A stretch of DNA of 60,909 bases from positions 1 to 60,909 of the forward strand of contig NZ_BCUF01000037.1 of assembly GCF_001591145.1 (NCBI RefSeq). The letters are read 5' to 3'. The notes under the pieces are model-generated. The model ran no database searches. It was not told the DNA's origin and was given only the letters and a program-made list of their open reading frames with translations. The position numbers and the translations under genes were made by a program. This DNA comes from Vibrio harveyi NBRC 15634 = ATCC 14126 = KCTC 12724. Lineage in GTDB: Bacteria > Pseudomonadota > Gammaproteobacteria > Enterobacterales > Vibrionaceae. Shown one piece after another: positions 51,362-60,100 of this stretch. Every line of letters begins with the position of its first letter. Positions within the stretch are counted from its first letter, which is position 1.

Positions 51362-52795
51362 GTGCTGAGACAGTTGTTTTTTCTCATCCTGTATTCCATT
51401 TCACTGTTTGTTTCTCCTTTGTCTGCCGCGAATCCTCTTCCAGAAGATGTGAAAGGGGCGCTTTGTGTTGTTCGCGCAGATAACAAATTAGTATTAATCC
51501 ACGAGATATTAACGAATAAAATTTCCCTTCCTGGTGGCACCATTATTCAAGGTGAATCGCCTAAACTTGCTGCGCAGAGAGAAACGTGGGAAGAAACCGG
51601 TTTAGTTGTTACTGTTGGTGAAGAGTTAGGTAGAACAGATACTGCTGTTTTCTTTGATTGTGTATCGGATTCAGACGTAATTGCGTTTTCGATGACCAAT
51701 AAAATTGATGGTAATGAGTTACCTATCTGGTTTGCTCCTCATTATGGCGTTGAAGTCGCTTCTGCGATGCTAGTGAGCCCGAGTAACATGTCAGCCTCTT
51801 TGTACCGTTATCCTGAGCAGTGGAAAGATGTAGGCGAGTTCTACACTAGAGCGACTGAACAACCTGTCGTTTATGTTGAACAGTTAATTGAGTCAGCGCC
51901 CAATTTCCGTCAACTGGAGTTGTCTTGGATGATGGATCTACAGAGTTGGGTAGGTTCGTTTTCATCGAGTAGTCGTAATACGGCGTGTGAAATCGCAGAC
52001 CTAATTACGAGTTTGAGCAATCCAACATTTTTGTTGTTCTTGTTTCCATTCGTGATGATGCGTTTCGATAGTCGTTTTGTATATCGGCTGTTCTTTGCTG
52101 TTACCGCAACTTCGTTGATGACTCTCGTTGCTCAACAGGGGTTCTCACTACCAAGACCGCATGTATATGTACCAATGGCAGAGTTAACTCAAAGCTTTGG
52201 CTTTAGTTTTCCAAGTTTGCCGGTAGAGGTGTGGTTTTGTGTGATGACGTTTATGTTCCAAAGAACAAATACCTTTGGTCTAAACCGAATCACGTTGCTT
52301 GTTGCCCTTGTGACTTTGACCGTACTGGCTTGTAAGTTCTTCCTTGGTACTGCATTTATCCTAGATATGTTGATTGGTGCTTTGTTGGGTTCTTTGGTTG
52401 CATGGCATGTGCTCCGACTCGAAGGCAACCCCGATGTGGACGTAGACAAGTTACTCAGTTCAAAAAGTGTTTGGTTTACGATGACTGCGATTACCGCAGT
52501 GATTTCTGTCATTTGGCCGTTGCCCGTATTTACTAGCTGGTTAGCGATTCTGATTACTGCGTCAGCGCTGGTGATGACCTTCAAAGAGTCAGAAATACGT
52601 TTTGACCGTCAACAGATGTTGTTTGTGATTCTGGCGTTATTGCTGGTTGAGCAATTGTATCTTTACTTGAGCACAACGGTTTCATTTAGCGGATTTTGGT
52701 CTTTGGTGTTTAGCACCTTCCATTATCCTCTATTGATGCTGACATTTATTGTGTTAGCGAGAAAACTAACGTGTAAAAACAAGCACGCAGAGTAA
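51362..52795 (+). CDS. Nudix domain fused to a multi-pass PAP2-like membrane domain
   Basis: A 477-aa protein starting at GTG 51362, with AAAGG 9 nt upstream; an earlier in-frame TTG lacks a proper site. Residues 1-22 form a signal peptide (LFFLILYSISLF...SPLSA-A). The Nudix box (residues 59-81, GTIIQGE, seven residues, then REtwEETGL) keeps the catalytic Glu residues, so the hydrolase should face the periplasm. The C-terminal half has 6-7 membrane helices resembling PAP2 phosphatases. It keeps the arginine motif (SLPRPHVY), but the PSGH motif is PSLP and the last histidine/arginine motif is CKFFLGTAFILD. The catalytic histidines therefore appear lost. The substrate is unknown; a lipid-linked or periplasmic nucleotide-sugar pyrophosphate is a guess. 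Confidence 0.85.
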   Translation: MLRQLFFLILYSISLFVSPLSAANPLPEDVKGALCVVRADNKLVLIHEILTNKISLPGGTIIQGESPKLAAQRETWEETGLVVTVGEELGRTDTAVFFDCVSDSDVIAFSMTNKIDGNELPIWFAPHYGVEVASAMLVSPSNMSASLYRYPEQWKDVGEFYTRATEQPVVYVEQLIESAPNFRQLELSWMMDLQSWVGSFSSSSRNTACEIADLITSLSNPTFLLFLFPFVMMRFDSRFVYRLFFAVTATSLMTLVAQQGFSLPRPHVYVPMAELTQSFGFSFPSLPVEVWFCVMTFMFQRTNTFGLNRITLLVALVTLTVLACKFFLGTAFILDMLIGALLGSLVAWHVLRLEGNPDVDVDKLLSSKSVWFTMTAITAVISVIWPLPVFTSWLAILITASALVMTFKESEIRFDRQQMLFVILALLLVEQLYLYLSTTVSFSGFWSLVFSTFHYPLLMLTFIVLARKLTCKNKHAE

Positions 52796-52796
52796 T

Positions 52797-52826
52797 AAAA
52801 AACCTCGCTTAATAGCGAGGTTTTTT
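52797..52826. terminator. Bidirectional terminator between the Nudix-PAP2 gene and yidA-like gene
   Basis: AAAAAACCTCGCT / AGCGAGGTTTTTT is a 13-bp perfect stem with a 4-nt loop, serving the convergent genes on both sides. Confidence 0.93.
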
Positions 52827-52849
52827 AATTGGCGTTTACTTCAGATTTG

Positions 52850-53659
52850 TTAAGCGTTCAAAACGAATTTCTCAATAGACTTTGCTACGCCGTGTTCATC
52901 GTTGCTCTCAGCGATGTAGTCTGCGATTTCTTTTGTCTCTTCCATCGCGTTTGCCATTGCAATACCAAGACCCGCATATTGAAGCATGTGATGGTCGTTC
53001 TCGGCATCGCCCATACAAATCACTTCTTCAGCTTTGATGCCTAAGTATTCTGCGATTGCTGAAACACCGATGCCTTTATTACTTGATGGATTCAAAAACT
53101 CTAAGAAGAACGGTGCGCTTTGTACTACGGTGAATTCTTCTCTTAGATCTGACGGTAGCGCTGCTATCACTTCGGTAAGTTTGCTTGGCTCTGCAACCAT
53201 CATCGCTTTGATGATGGCGTGATCATCAGAAAGTGACTCGAAGTTCATTTCAGTGACATCAAGACCATTAATTTTTGCCTCGATATCAGTGTATGGGTTG
53301 TTTTCTTCAGTAATTAAACCGTGTTCTTGACTGAATGCATGAACGTACGCCCCAAGTTCTTTTGCTTTGCGAGCGATTTTCTTTGCTGCTTTGCCATCGA
53401 TGATTTGCTGGTGGATGATTTCATTGGTGCCAATGTTCTTCACCATAGAACCGTTGTAATACAGTACAAAGTCTTTATCAGAGTTGATGTTTAACTCATC
53501 CAATTTGTCTTGCATACCCTCAAGAGGGCGACCTGATGCAAGTACAACGGTCACACCTGCTTCACGAGCCTTAGTGATGGCTTGCTTGTTCTCTTCTGAA
53601 ATTACTTTGTCGCTGTTTAGCAACGTACCGTCCATATCTAGGGCGATCAGTTTGTACAT
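52850..53659 (-). CDS. yidA: Cof-type HAD-IIB phosphatase (YidA-like)
   Basis: A 269-aa HAD hydrolase acting on small sugar phosphates. Motif I is LDMDGTLLNSD (nucleophile Asp8, acid/base Asp10), motif II is the Ser in VLASGRP, motif III is Lys in NKGIGVSAIAEYLG, and motif IV is MGDAENDHHML. The C-terminal AGLGIAMANAMEETKEIADY matches E. coli YidA closely across its length. It is convergent with the Nudix-PAP2 gene and divergent from queE, with about 130 bp between. Confidence 0.88.
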   Translation of the reverse strand: MYKLIALDMDGTLLNSDKVISEENKQAITKAREAGVTVVLASGRPLEGMQDKLDELNINSDKDFVLYYNGSMVKNIGTNEIIHQQIIDGKAAKKIARKAKELGAYVHAFSQEHGLITEENNPYTDIEAKINGLDVTEMNFESLSDDHAIIKAMMVAEPSKLTEVIAALPSDLREEFTVVQSAPFFLEFLNPSSNKGIGVSAIAEYLGIKAEEVICMGDAENDHHMLQYAGLGIAMANAMEETKEIADYIAESNDEHGVAKSIEKFVLNA

Positions 53660-53793
53660 CTTTACTTACCTTAAAAATTGGGAACTCGTGTATGAAACTA
53701 CAAAAAGACCTATTTTAACAATTTATTTTTGGTTTAAATTGACCTGAGTGCGCCTCTCCATTAAGGTCTTCGCCTCGAAGTATTATGAGTTGA

Positions 53794-54474
53794 GTGAGTT
53801 CTACGTTGTATAAGCTAAATGAGATGTTTGAAACCATCCAAGGGGAAGGGGTTTTCACTGGTGTGCCAGCAGTTTTCGTGCGTTTGCAAGAATGTCCGGT
53901 AGGATGCTCTTGGTGCGATACAAAGCAAACTTGGTACGCAGAAGAGAAAGACCAACGCCAGATTGGCGATATCTTGGTGAAAACAGAGGACTCCCCAACA
54001 TGGTGTTTCGCATCAGCACAAGACATCGTAGCAGAATACAAAAAGCAAGGCTTCAATGCTCAGCACATTGTGATCACTGGCGGTGAACCCTGCATTTATG
54101 ATTTGCGTGATTTAACCGCAGCATTTGAAGATATGGGTTGCCAGTGCCAAATTGAAACCAGCGGCACTTCAGAAGTCGTTACTTCAGAAAATACTTGGGT
54201 GACCGTGTCACCTAAAGTCGCGATGAAAGGTAAATTGCCTGTACTTAAAAGTGCGTTGGAGCGCGCAAATGAAATTAAGCATCCTGTTGGCACACAAAAA
54301 GATATAGATCATCTTGATAACTTGCTTGCGATGGCCGATATAGACTCAAAAACCATCATCGCTCTGCAACCAATTAGCCAAAAGCCAAGAGCAACACAGC
54401 TTTGTATTGATACTTGCGTGGCACGTAACTGGCGCTTGTCAGTTCAAACTCATAAATACTTAAGTATTGCTTAA
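53794..54474 (+). CDS. queE: 7-carboxy-7-deazaguanine synthase
   Basis: A 226-aa radical-SAM enzyme in queuosine biosynthesis that converts 6-carboxytetrahydropterin to 7-carboxy-7-deazaguanine. The cluster-binding CPVGCSWCDTKQTW motif and ITGGEPCIYDL are intact. The glycine expected just before this motif is a glutamate (RLQECPVGC). The start is GTG at 53794; a stop codon immediately precedes it, and the ribosome site is weak. It is 14 nt upstream of queC, so the two form an operon. Confidence 0.92.
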   Translation: MSSTLYKLNEMFETIQGEGVFTGVPAVFVRLQECPVGCSWCDTKQTWYAEEKDQRQIGDILVKTEDSPTWCFASAQDIVAEYKKQGFNAQHIVITGGEPCIYDLRDLTAAFEDMGCQCQIETSGTSEVVTSENTWVTVSPKVAMKGKLPVLKSALERANEIKHPVGTQKDIDHLDNLLAMADIDSKTIIALQPISQKPRATQLCIDTCVARNWRLSVQTHKYLSIA

Positions 54475-54488
54475 GCTCGGAGAAAAAG

Positions 54489-55187
54489 ATGAAAAAAGCA
54501 GTTGTTGTTTTCAGTGGTGGACAGGACTCTACAACATGTCTGGTTCAAGCGTTAAAAGAGTTTGATGAAGTACATGCAATCACATTTGATTATGGTCAAC
54601 GTCATAAGTTAGAGATCGAAGTTGCGGAAAAAGTAGCAAAAGATCTTGGTGTTGCTGCTCATAAAGTCATGGATGTAGGTCTTCTGAACGAACTAGCAAT
54701 CAGCTCTTTGACTCGCGATGACATTCCAGTTTCTCATGAACTTCAAGAGAACGGTTTGCCGAATTCATTCGTTCCGGGTCGTAATATTTTGTTCCTAACG
54801 CTAGCTGGCATTTATGCATACCAAATTGGTGCTGAAACCGTTATTACTGGCGTGTGTGAAACCGACTTTAGTGGTTACCCTGATTGCCGTGATGACTTTG
54901 TGAAAGCGATGAACAGTGCTTTAGTAAAAGGCATGGACCGTCAGTTCGACATCAAAACACCGCTGATGTGGCTAAATAAAGCGGAAACATGGGCGTTGGC
55001 AGATCAGTACGATGCGTTGCAACTGGTCCGTGAAAGTACTCTAACTTGCTACAACGGCATCATTGGTGATGGCTGTGGTGATTGCCCGTCTTGCGATCTG
55101 CGCAAAGCGGGCTTAGATGATTACCTTAATAACAAAGACACTGTTATGCAGTCGTTGATTCAAAAGCAGAAAGCGGAAGATCAATAG
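54489..55187 (+). CDS. queC: 7-cyano-7-deazaguanine synthase
   Basis: A 232-aa ATP-dependent enzyme making preQ0 from 7-carboxy-7-deazaguanine. It shows the PP-loop VVVFSGGQDSTTCL (residues 5-18), FVPGRNILFLTLAGIYA and the zinc-binding CYNGIIGDGCGDCPSCDLRK near 190-210. GGAGAAAAAG precedes the ATG. The last 44 nt of the gene overlap, on the opposite strand, the end of the GGDEF gene. Confidence 0.95.
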   Translation: MKKAVVVFSGGQDSTTCLVQALKEFDEVHAITFDYGQRHKLEIEVAEKVAKDLGVAAHKVMDVGLLNELAISSLTRDDIPVSHELQENGLPNSFVPGRNILFLTLAGIYAYQIGAETVITGVCETDFSGYPDCRDDFVKAMNSALVKGMDRQFDIKTPLMWLNKAETWALADQYDALQLVRESTLTCYNGIIGDGCGDCPSCDLRKAGLDDYLNNKDTVMQSLIQKQKAEDQ

Positions 55188-57111
55188 GCTCGTTATAAGC
55201 ATCAATCACGGCATCATGCCCATTTCTTTTTGATTGATACAAAGCTTGGTCTAATATCGAATACAGCTCATCAAAATTACTAAGTGGTTTTGATGTAGAG
55301 AGATAGGCCAAGCTTGCTGTGACATTGACCGAATGACCGTCGTCTGTTTTTATCTGCTTTTCTGAGATGGTTTTGTGAAGGCTTTGAACACGAAATGGCA
55401 CATCAATTTCATCCACATTCTTTAGTAACAAGATAAACTCTTCTCCTCCAATACGTCCCAAATATTCTCCTTTATTTAGTTTAGATTGAAGTGACTTACA
55501 GACTTGAGTTAGGACTAAGTCGCCTACTGGATGCCCGTATTTATCGTTAATCAGTTTAAAGTTGTCTAGGTCGAATAGTGCAAGTACGTAGCGCATATCA
55601 TCTGGCGCGCTGATCGATTGAGAACGGATTTTCTCGATGATTGAACTCCGATTCAGGGAGCCTGTTAACTTGTCTAAACGAGATTCCATCTTTATTTTTC
55701 GTAGAGCAAAGAGTGCGACCAACAAAACAGCGAGTAACACAAATACTACAAAGTTGTACGCTCGCTGTTGCTCGGCAAGCTTTTTAAGCTCAAGCAGTTT
55801 TAAGTTACGTTCGTTGTCAATTTTTACGAGTTGCAACTCATATTCATATTCACTTTTCGTTAGGTCTAGCGCTTCGATTGCTTTTACATTGTTGGCATCT
55901 CGGTTTGCTAACTCCAATGTTGCGTACTCGCGGTAGTGGGATAGAGCTGTTTCATACTCGTTCTGTTCTTGGAAGATTTGCGAGAGTAACAATTGAGATT
56001 TTGATTGCAACGCGGTCGTTGAGTTCTTGTTTGCTAACTCTAACGCGGCATTCGCGTGTTCCAGTGCTTCTTTCAACATGCGGTGTTTTAGGTAAGCGAA
56101 GCCTGCCGCCAAGTGACTTTCAGTTTGTAAGCGTTCGTTTTCGTACTCTTTGCCCAACTCTAAAGCGTTTTTAATATGGGGAACGGCGCTTTTTAAGTCA
56201 CCAGAATCGACGTAGGCAGAACCAAGCCCAAGATAAGTTAGTCCCTTGCCGTATGGGTAATTCAGTTCTTCGAGTAGTGTTAGCGCATTCTTATAGTGAC
56301 TGATGGACTTCTCGTAATCTTTAGATTTGTAATACATGGATGCCAAGCTATGTTCCACTTGAGCTACTTCAAGAGGTGTGGCTTCTAATTGTCGAGCAAG
56401 TAGTGCTTGAATTAGGTACTGTTCAGATTGTTCGAATTGACCTAGTTCACTCAGCAAATTACCTACATCGTTATAAACACCTGTGGGGTCGCTTTGCGCT
56501 GGCATTTCATTAATGAGTCGGCGGTACAAGCTAAGTGCAATATCGTATTCGCCACGGAAGTCGAAGTTGTTTGCGATTACACGCAGCGCAAGATCTGCAG
56601 GAATACTCTCTTTGTGGTCGTTAGTTAAGTGGTTATTAAGCGATGAGCAGAAAAAGTTAGCCTTGTGGTACTGACCCTGTTGATTGAGGGTGTAGCAAAG
56701 CTGGTAGTTCATTAACGCTTTTGTTTCTATATCTGCGCGCTGTTTAGCACTTTGCAGTAATGAGGTGAACAAGTTTACTGCAGCGTCGTAGTCACCCTGT
56801 TTGCGTTCTAACAGTGCTTGAATGTACTTTGATTCCAACTTTGCAAAGTGATTTTCCAGAAACTGACTGCTACCAAAGTAAGGCTGGTTGATATTCGACA
56901 TGTATTCGTAAATCAAACCACTGACGTAAAGCTTCTCACTATTAGAGTCGGCAGTGTGGTATCTGTCTTGAAGCATGTGGAGCGCAGATTTGGAATTTGT
57001 TTTCATTGTAGCTAGATAAACAGAATGCCATTGAGTGATGCTTTGAGTGTCACTTGCGTTTGCTTGACTGCCTAATAGGAGAGACGCAAGCAAAGTAAGC
57101 AGCGTACGCAT
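55144..57111 (-). CDS. Periplasmic TPR sensor with cytoplasmic GGDEF domain
   Basis: A 655-aa diguanylate cyclase. The signal peptide or N-terminal anchor (about 1-19, ends NAS-D) is followed by about ten TPR-like helical repeats (about 40-430) in the periplasm, a TM segment (about 452-474), and a GGDEF domain (about 480-640). The active site is intact as GGEEF (RIGGEEFILLL). The inhibitory I-site RxxD is not present at the expected place (KLNKGEYLG). Downstream LAYLSTSKPL and DQALYQSKRNGHDAV are typical. The gene is convergent with queC, and their ends overlap by 44 nt. The likely role is to make c-di-GMP in response to a periplasmic signal or protein. Confidence 0.9.
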   Translation of the reverse strand: MRTLLTLLASLLLGSQANASDTQSITQWHSVYLATMKTNSKSALHMLQDRYHTADSNSEKLYVSGLIYEYMSNINQPYFGSSQFLENHFAKLESKYIQALLERKQGDYDAAVNLFTSLLQSAKQRADIETKALMNYQLCYTLNQQGQYHKANFFCSSLNNHLTNDHKESIPADLALRVIANNFDFRGEYDIALSLYRRLINEMPAQSDPTGVYNDVGNLLSELGQFEQSEQYLIQALLARQLEATPLEVAQVEHSLASMYYKSKDYEKSISHYKNALTLLEELNYPYGKGLTYLGLGSAYVDSGDLKSAVPHIKNALELGKEYENERLQTESHLAAGFAYLKHRMLKEALEHANAALELANKNSTTALQSKSQLLLSQIFQEQNEYETALSHYREYATLELANRDANNVKAIEALDLTKSEYEYELQLVKIDNERNLKLLELKKLAEQQRAYNFVVFVLLAVLLVALFALRKIKMESRLDKLTGSLNRSSIIEKIRSQSISAPDDMRYVLALFDLDNFKLINDKYGHPVGDLVLTQVCKSLQSKLNKGEYLGRIGGEEFILLLKNVDEIDVPFRVQSLHKTISEKQIKTDDGHSVNVTASLAYLSTSKPLSNFDELYSILDQALYQSKRNGHDAVIDAYNEPIDLPLSAFESTTA

Positions 57112-57261
57112 AGTGATGTAACCTTATGTTATTGCTATATTGTTTGTTCAGTATGATATACCAATTGGAAGTGAGTCATTGTGACAAAAGCCAAAGGGTA
57201 TAGATAGTGGGGTGATGAAAACTATGCGCTCGGTCGAGCTTTACATCGAAAAGGTAAGTAA

Positions 57262-57294
57262 TAGAAAAGAAGACCCCAGCACGGTGCTGAGGTC
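57262..57294 (-). terminator. Terminator of the DUF2750 gene
   Basis: On the minus strand GACCTCAG and CTGGGGTC pair with one mismatch around CACCGTG, followed by TTCTTTTCT. It lies directly after the DUF2750 stop. Confidence 0.75.
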
Positions 57295-57302
57295 CTAGGG
57301 AA

Positions 57303-57656
57303 TCAGCCTACGTATAGTTTCGCTAGATCTTGAGGTTCAACCTCTTTACCTTCTAGCTGTGCATTCCAGTTTGTGCCAACAAGAACGCCGTCTTCTGCAA
57401 GAGTTAGTAGCCAATCTTCAACAAAGATATCTAGTGGGATTTCTAGTACTTCGAAATCTGCCCATTCTTCAACGTTGTGTGCCTGCGCATCTTCTTTAGA
57501 TGACCAGAAAGGCATGACTTCGCTGTTTTCGAATTCAGTTGAATCGCAAGATAGCCAACCTTCTTCATTGCGTAAACCCCAAACTAGTTGGTTTTCTTTA
57601 GTTTCAGCAACGAAAAGGTCAAGGTTTGCTTGGATATCTGATGTAAGTTTGCTCAT
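57303..57656 (-). CDS. DUF2750 family protein
   Basis: A 117-aa small acidic cytoplasmic protein of the DUF2750 family, whose function is unknown. It contains the family segments LVWGLRNEEGWLSCDSTE and VMPFWSSKEDAQ, with a C-terminal EIPLDIFVEDWLLTLAEDG. I place the start at 57656 (MSKLTSDI, with GAGAG upstream). The frame extends 54 codons further, but that region covers the intergenic zone and includes no family sequence. It is separated from the OmpA gene by a terminator, so it has its own promoter in 57657-57737. Confidence 0.85.
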   Translation of the reverse strand: MSKLTSDIQANLDLFVAETKENQLVWGLRNEEGWLSCDSTEFENSEVMPFWSSKEDAQAHNVEEWADFEVLEIPLDIFVEDWLLTLAEDGVLVGTNWNAQLEGKEVEPQDLAKLYVG

Positions 57657-57737
57657 TTCAAAACTCTCATTGTTATGACGCGAGTAGGTTAACACTAAAG
57701 TGCCGATTCCAAAAGCATAATACGGTTTAACAAGGTT

Positions 57738-57764
57738 GAAAAACAAAAGGAGCCGAAGCTCCTT
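57738..57764 (-). terminator. UUCG-tetraloop terminator of the TolC-OmpA operon
   Basis: On the minus strand AAGGAGC-TTCG-GCTCCTT forms a 7-bp stem capped by a stable UUCG tetraloop, followed by TTGTTTTT. The OmpA gene's stop codon overlaps the base of the stem. Confidence 0.92.
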
Positions 57765-58383
57765 AAAGTGTGTTCTCTGGAAGGGTGGTAAATATTGTCC
57801 ACTCTTTTTTAATTTCACCTTTGTAGCCTACAACAGAGGCCGTTACACGACGGTTAAGTGCGTGGCTCACTTCGTCTGTTCCTTGTTGAGCAAGGTGAGT
57901 ATCGCCATAGCCAACAATTCGAACGCGATCTGGTTTGATACCGTAACCTAATAACGCAGAGCGCACTTTATTTGCTCGACGTTTTGATAGGTCTAAGTTA
58001 TGAGAAGCGCCGCCTACCTTACTCGCATAGCCATGTAGCTCGATAGAGGTTGTCGGGTATTCTTTGAGAAACTCAGACAATTGGCGAATCTGGCGATGGA
58101 ATACAGGGTTAATTTCATCAGAGTCGTTGGCGAACAATACACGGACTTGCATTTGTTCAGACGACTTTATGTACTCACCGCAACCATCATTGTCGATCTC
58201 TGACGTTGCCGGCGTATCAGGGCAAAGGTCCCTTGCGTTAATCACACCATCATCATCGTCATCTTGTAGGTCTGCAATTTGCTGAGCATTTGGTGTTTGC
58301 ATGTATTCATACTCGTCTTCCGCAAATGCTTGGTTTGCTGCGACGATAAGACCCAACGAGAAAAGAATCTTTACTGCTTGCAT
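57763..58383 (-). CDS. OmpA-family peptidoglycan-binding outer-membrane protein
   Basis: A 206-aa protein. The signal peptide covers about residues 1-21 (ends AFA-E). A short thrombospondin-type calcium-binding stretch (LQDDDDDGVINARDLCPDTP) follows. The OmpA-like domain (about 85-190) contains LHGYASKVGGASHNLDLSKR, NKVRSALLGYGI and RIVGYGDTHL, which bind the meso-DAP of peptidoglycan. I use the ATG at 58383, with GGAG 9 nt upstream. It starts 2 nt after the TolC-like gene, and both are divergent from the giant adhesin, so it probably supports adhesin export or anchoring. Confidence 0.9.
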   Translation of the reverse strand: MQAVKILFSLGLIVAANQAFAEDEYEYMQTPNAQQIADLQDDDDDGVINARDLCPDTPATSEIDNDGCGEYIKSSEQMQVRVLFANDSDEINPVFHRQIRQLSEFLKEYPTTSIELHGYASKVGGASHNLDLSKRRANKVRSALLGYGIKPDRVRIVGYGDTHLAQQGTDEVSHALNRRVTASVVGYKGEIKKEWTIFTTLPENTL

Positions 58384-58385
58384 AA

Positions 58386-59696
58386 TTAGTACTCCACCTT
58401 CTGATTCCACTCAGTCGGAACATCAACGCGAAGCGCATTCAATAGTTGACCAGTCGCATTCATCACACGGTATTTGGCGTATTGTTCTGCGTACTTCGCA
58501 TCCAAGTAGTCTTTGCGAGCTTCAAACAATTCGTTTTCTGTGTTCAATAAGTCAAGTAGGGTACGTTTACCAATTCGGTATTGTTTTTCGTACGCAATAA
58601 CTGTCTCAGAAGCTGAATCTACGTGATCGGACAAAAATTGTTTCTGTTGTTGTGTCAGATCCAGTGCGCTCCAAGAAAGGCGTAAACCTTCTTCTACATT
58701 TCGATATGCGCGTTCACGTAAGTCTTTTGCTTTGTTCAACTGGTAGGCGAAACTTTCGGCATTTGCAGAGTCACTGCCACCATTGTATAGGTTGTAACGC
58801 ATACGCAGCATCGCTGTTGTTTCATCACTGTTTCCTTCGACACCAGCTGCGTCATCACGCCATGTTTGCGAAGCTTCTACGGAAACTGTTGGGTAGTAGT
58901 TACCTTTAGACTGTTTGTACTGGAACTTAGCCGAATCAACATCCGCTTTTGAAATCTTAATCACTGGGTGAGAATTAAATGCCAAATCAATCGCATCATC
59001 TACTGTGTAAGGAATGAAGTTTTGATCTGCGCGAGGGAAGATAAGTCCTTGCGGAGCTTGACCTACAAGACGTGTGAAGATCGTGTGCGTATCAAACAAG
59101 TTGTTCTGAGCAGCTACCAAGTTACCGTGTGCTTTAGCTAAACGAGCTTCTACTTGCGTTAAGTCCGCTGTTGAACCAATACCTGAATCTACACGTTTCT
59201 TGATATCTTGATAGATTTTTTTATGCACTTTCAGGTTATTTTCAGAAAGCGTCAGTACTTCATAGGCTTTAACGGCATCCAGGTAGACTTTAGCTACCTC
59301 TAATGCTTTATCTTGAGCATCTGCTAATAATTGGTAACGAACGGATTCAGCATCCGCTGCAGTACGGTCAATGTCGTTAAGCGTCGCTGAACCATCCCAA
59401 ATAAGCTGGGTTAGCGTAATTGTCGCTTCTTTTCGCGTTAAATCAGTAGACTTACGATTACTCTCTGCTGGGTTTATCCCTTCATATCCGACGCCTGCAT
59501 CTAGGTCGACAGAAGGAAGATAAGCACCGCTCGAGGCTTCATTCACATACCGCTTACTTACGAATTCATTAAACGCACTTTTGATGTCTGGGTTGCTAAT
59601 AAGTGTATTTTCAACCGCTTGCTCAAGTGTTTGTCCGAAAGCAGGGCTAACGGCAAGCACACCAAAGCATATGGCGTTGGCACGAGTCCACTTCAC
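58386..59696 (-). CDS. TolC-family outer-membrane channel (LapE-like)
   Basis: A 436-aa TolC-type protein for type I secretion. The signal peptide ends FG-Q (about residue 21). The two OEP repeats are visible (LEQAVENTLISNPDIKSAFN..., DDAIDLAFNSHPVIKISKAD...), with long coiled-coil helices typical of the trans-periplasmic tunnel. I use GTG at 59696, which has AGGAG 7 nt upstream; the ATG at 59720 lacks a site. Its position divergent from a LapA-like adhesin points to LapE-type export of that adhesin. The inner-membrane ABC and HlyD partners are not in this window. Confidence 0.9.
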   Translation of the reverse strand: MKWTRANAICFGVLAVSPAFGQTLEQAVENTLISNPDIKSAFNEFVSKRYVNEASSGAYLPSVDLDAGVGYEGINPAESNRKSTDLTRKEATITLTQLIWDGSATLNDIDRTAADAESVRYQLLADAQDKALEVAKVYLDAVKAYEVLTLSENNLKVHKKIYQDIKKRVDSGIGSTADLTQVEARLAKAHGNLVAAQNNLFDTHTIFTRLVGQAPQGLIFPRADQNFIPYTVDDAIDLAFNSHPVIKISKADVDSAKFQYKQSKGNYYPTVSVEASQTWRDDAAGVEGNSDETTAMLRMRYNLYNGGSDSANAESFAYQLNKAKDLRERAYRNVEEGLRLSWSALDLTQQQKQFLSDHVDSASETVIAYEKQYRIGKRTLLDLLNTENELFEARKDYLDAKYAEQYAKYRVMNATGQLLNALRVDVPTEWNQKVEY

Positions 59697-60100
59697 TTTG
59701 TTTCTCCTAGATTTAGTCATGTCTGAAGGCGAGAAATTGTTCTTATAAATAGGGACAACTCTATAGGCGTCAATAATCTAACGCACAATGCTATTAACAA
59801 TCAACTATGTGACTAGTTGCTATAATTAATGTTGGATAATTAGTTTTACACTTTATGAGCTGTTGTTCTAATTATTTTCTGGATAAAGATCATGTTTTCA
59901 ATGGTTTAAACAGAATTGGTGCCTGTATGTTTGTGATCTAGTCCCAAACAGGTCCTATATACACTTTTATAAGTAATATGTGACTCAAAAGTTGAAATTA
60001 AGTGTTAATGCGCTGTTATTGCGGAATATATTCGGGCAATATATAGCTAATAAGTATCATTGGTCAAAATGTTGACAGTATTTTTATGTCAGAGGTTTAT
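59697..60100. promoter_or_regulatory. 404-bp divergent intergenic region between the TolC operon and the adhesin gene
   Basis: No gene is seen. The region is A/T-rich. A good -10 match (TATAAT at 59821-59826, + strand) has no convincing -35 at the right spacing, so it may belong to an activated promoter. The size and composition fit a shared regulatory region for biofilm adhesin and its exporter. Confidence 0.45.

Noticed and set aside
57150..57185. Third MITE-like end (ATACCAATTGG) upstream of the GGDEF gene
   Set aside because: Only the first few bases match. The internal blocks GATAACTTCGTTAA and GCCTTGTTCT and the other end are missing.
57657..57818. 54-codon extension of the DUF2750 gene
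   Set aside because: It crosses the intergenic region and the terminator of the OmpA gene, and lacks family similarity.
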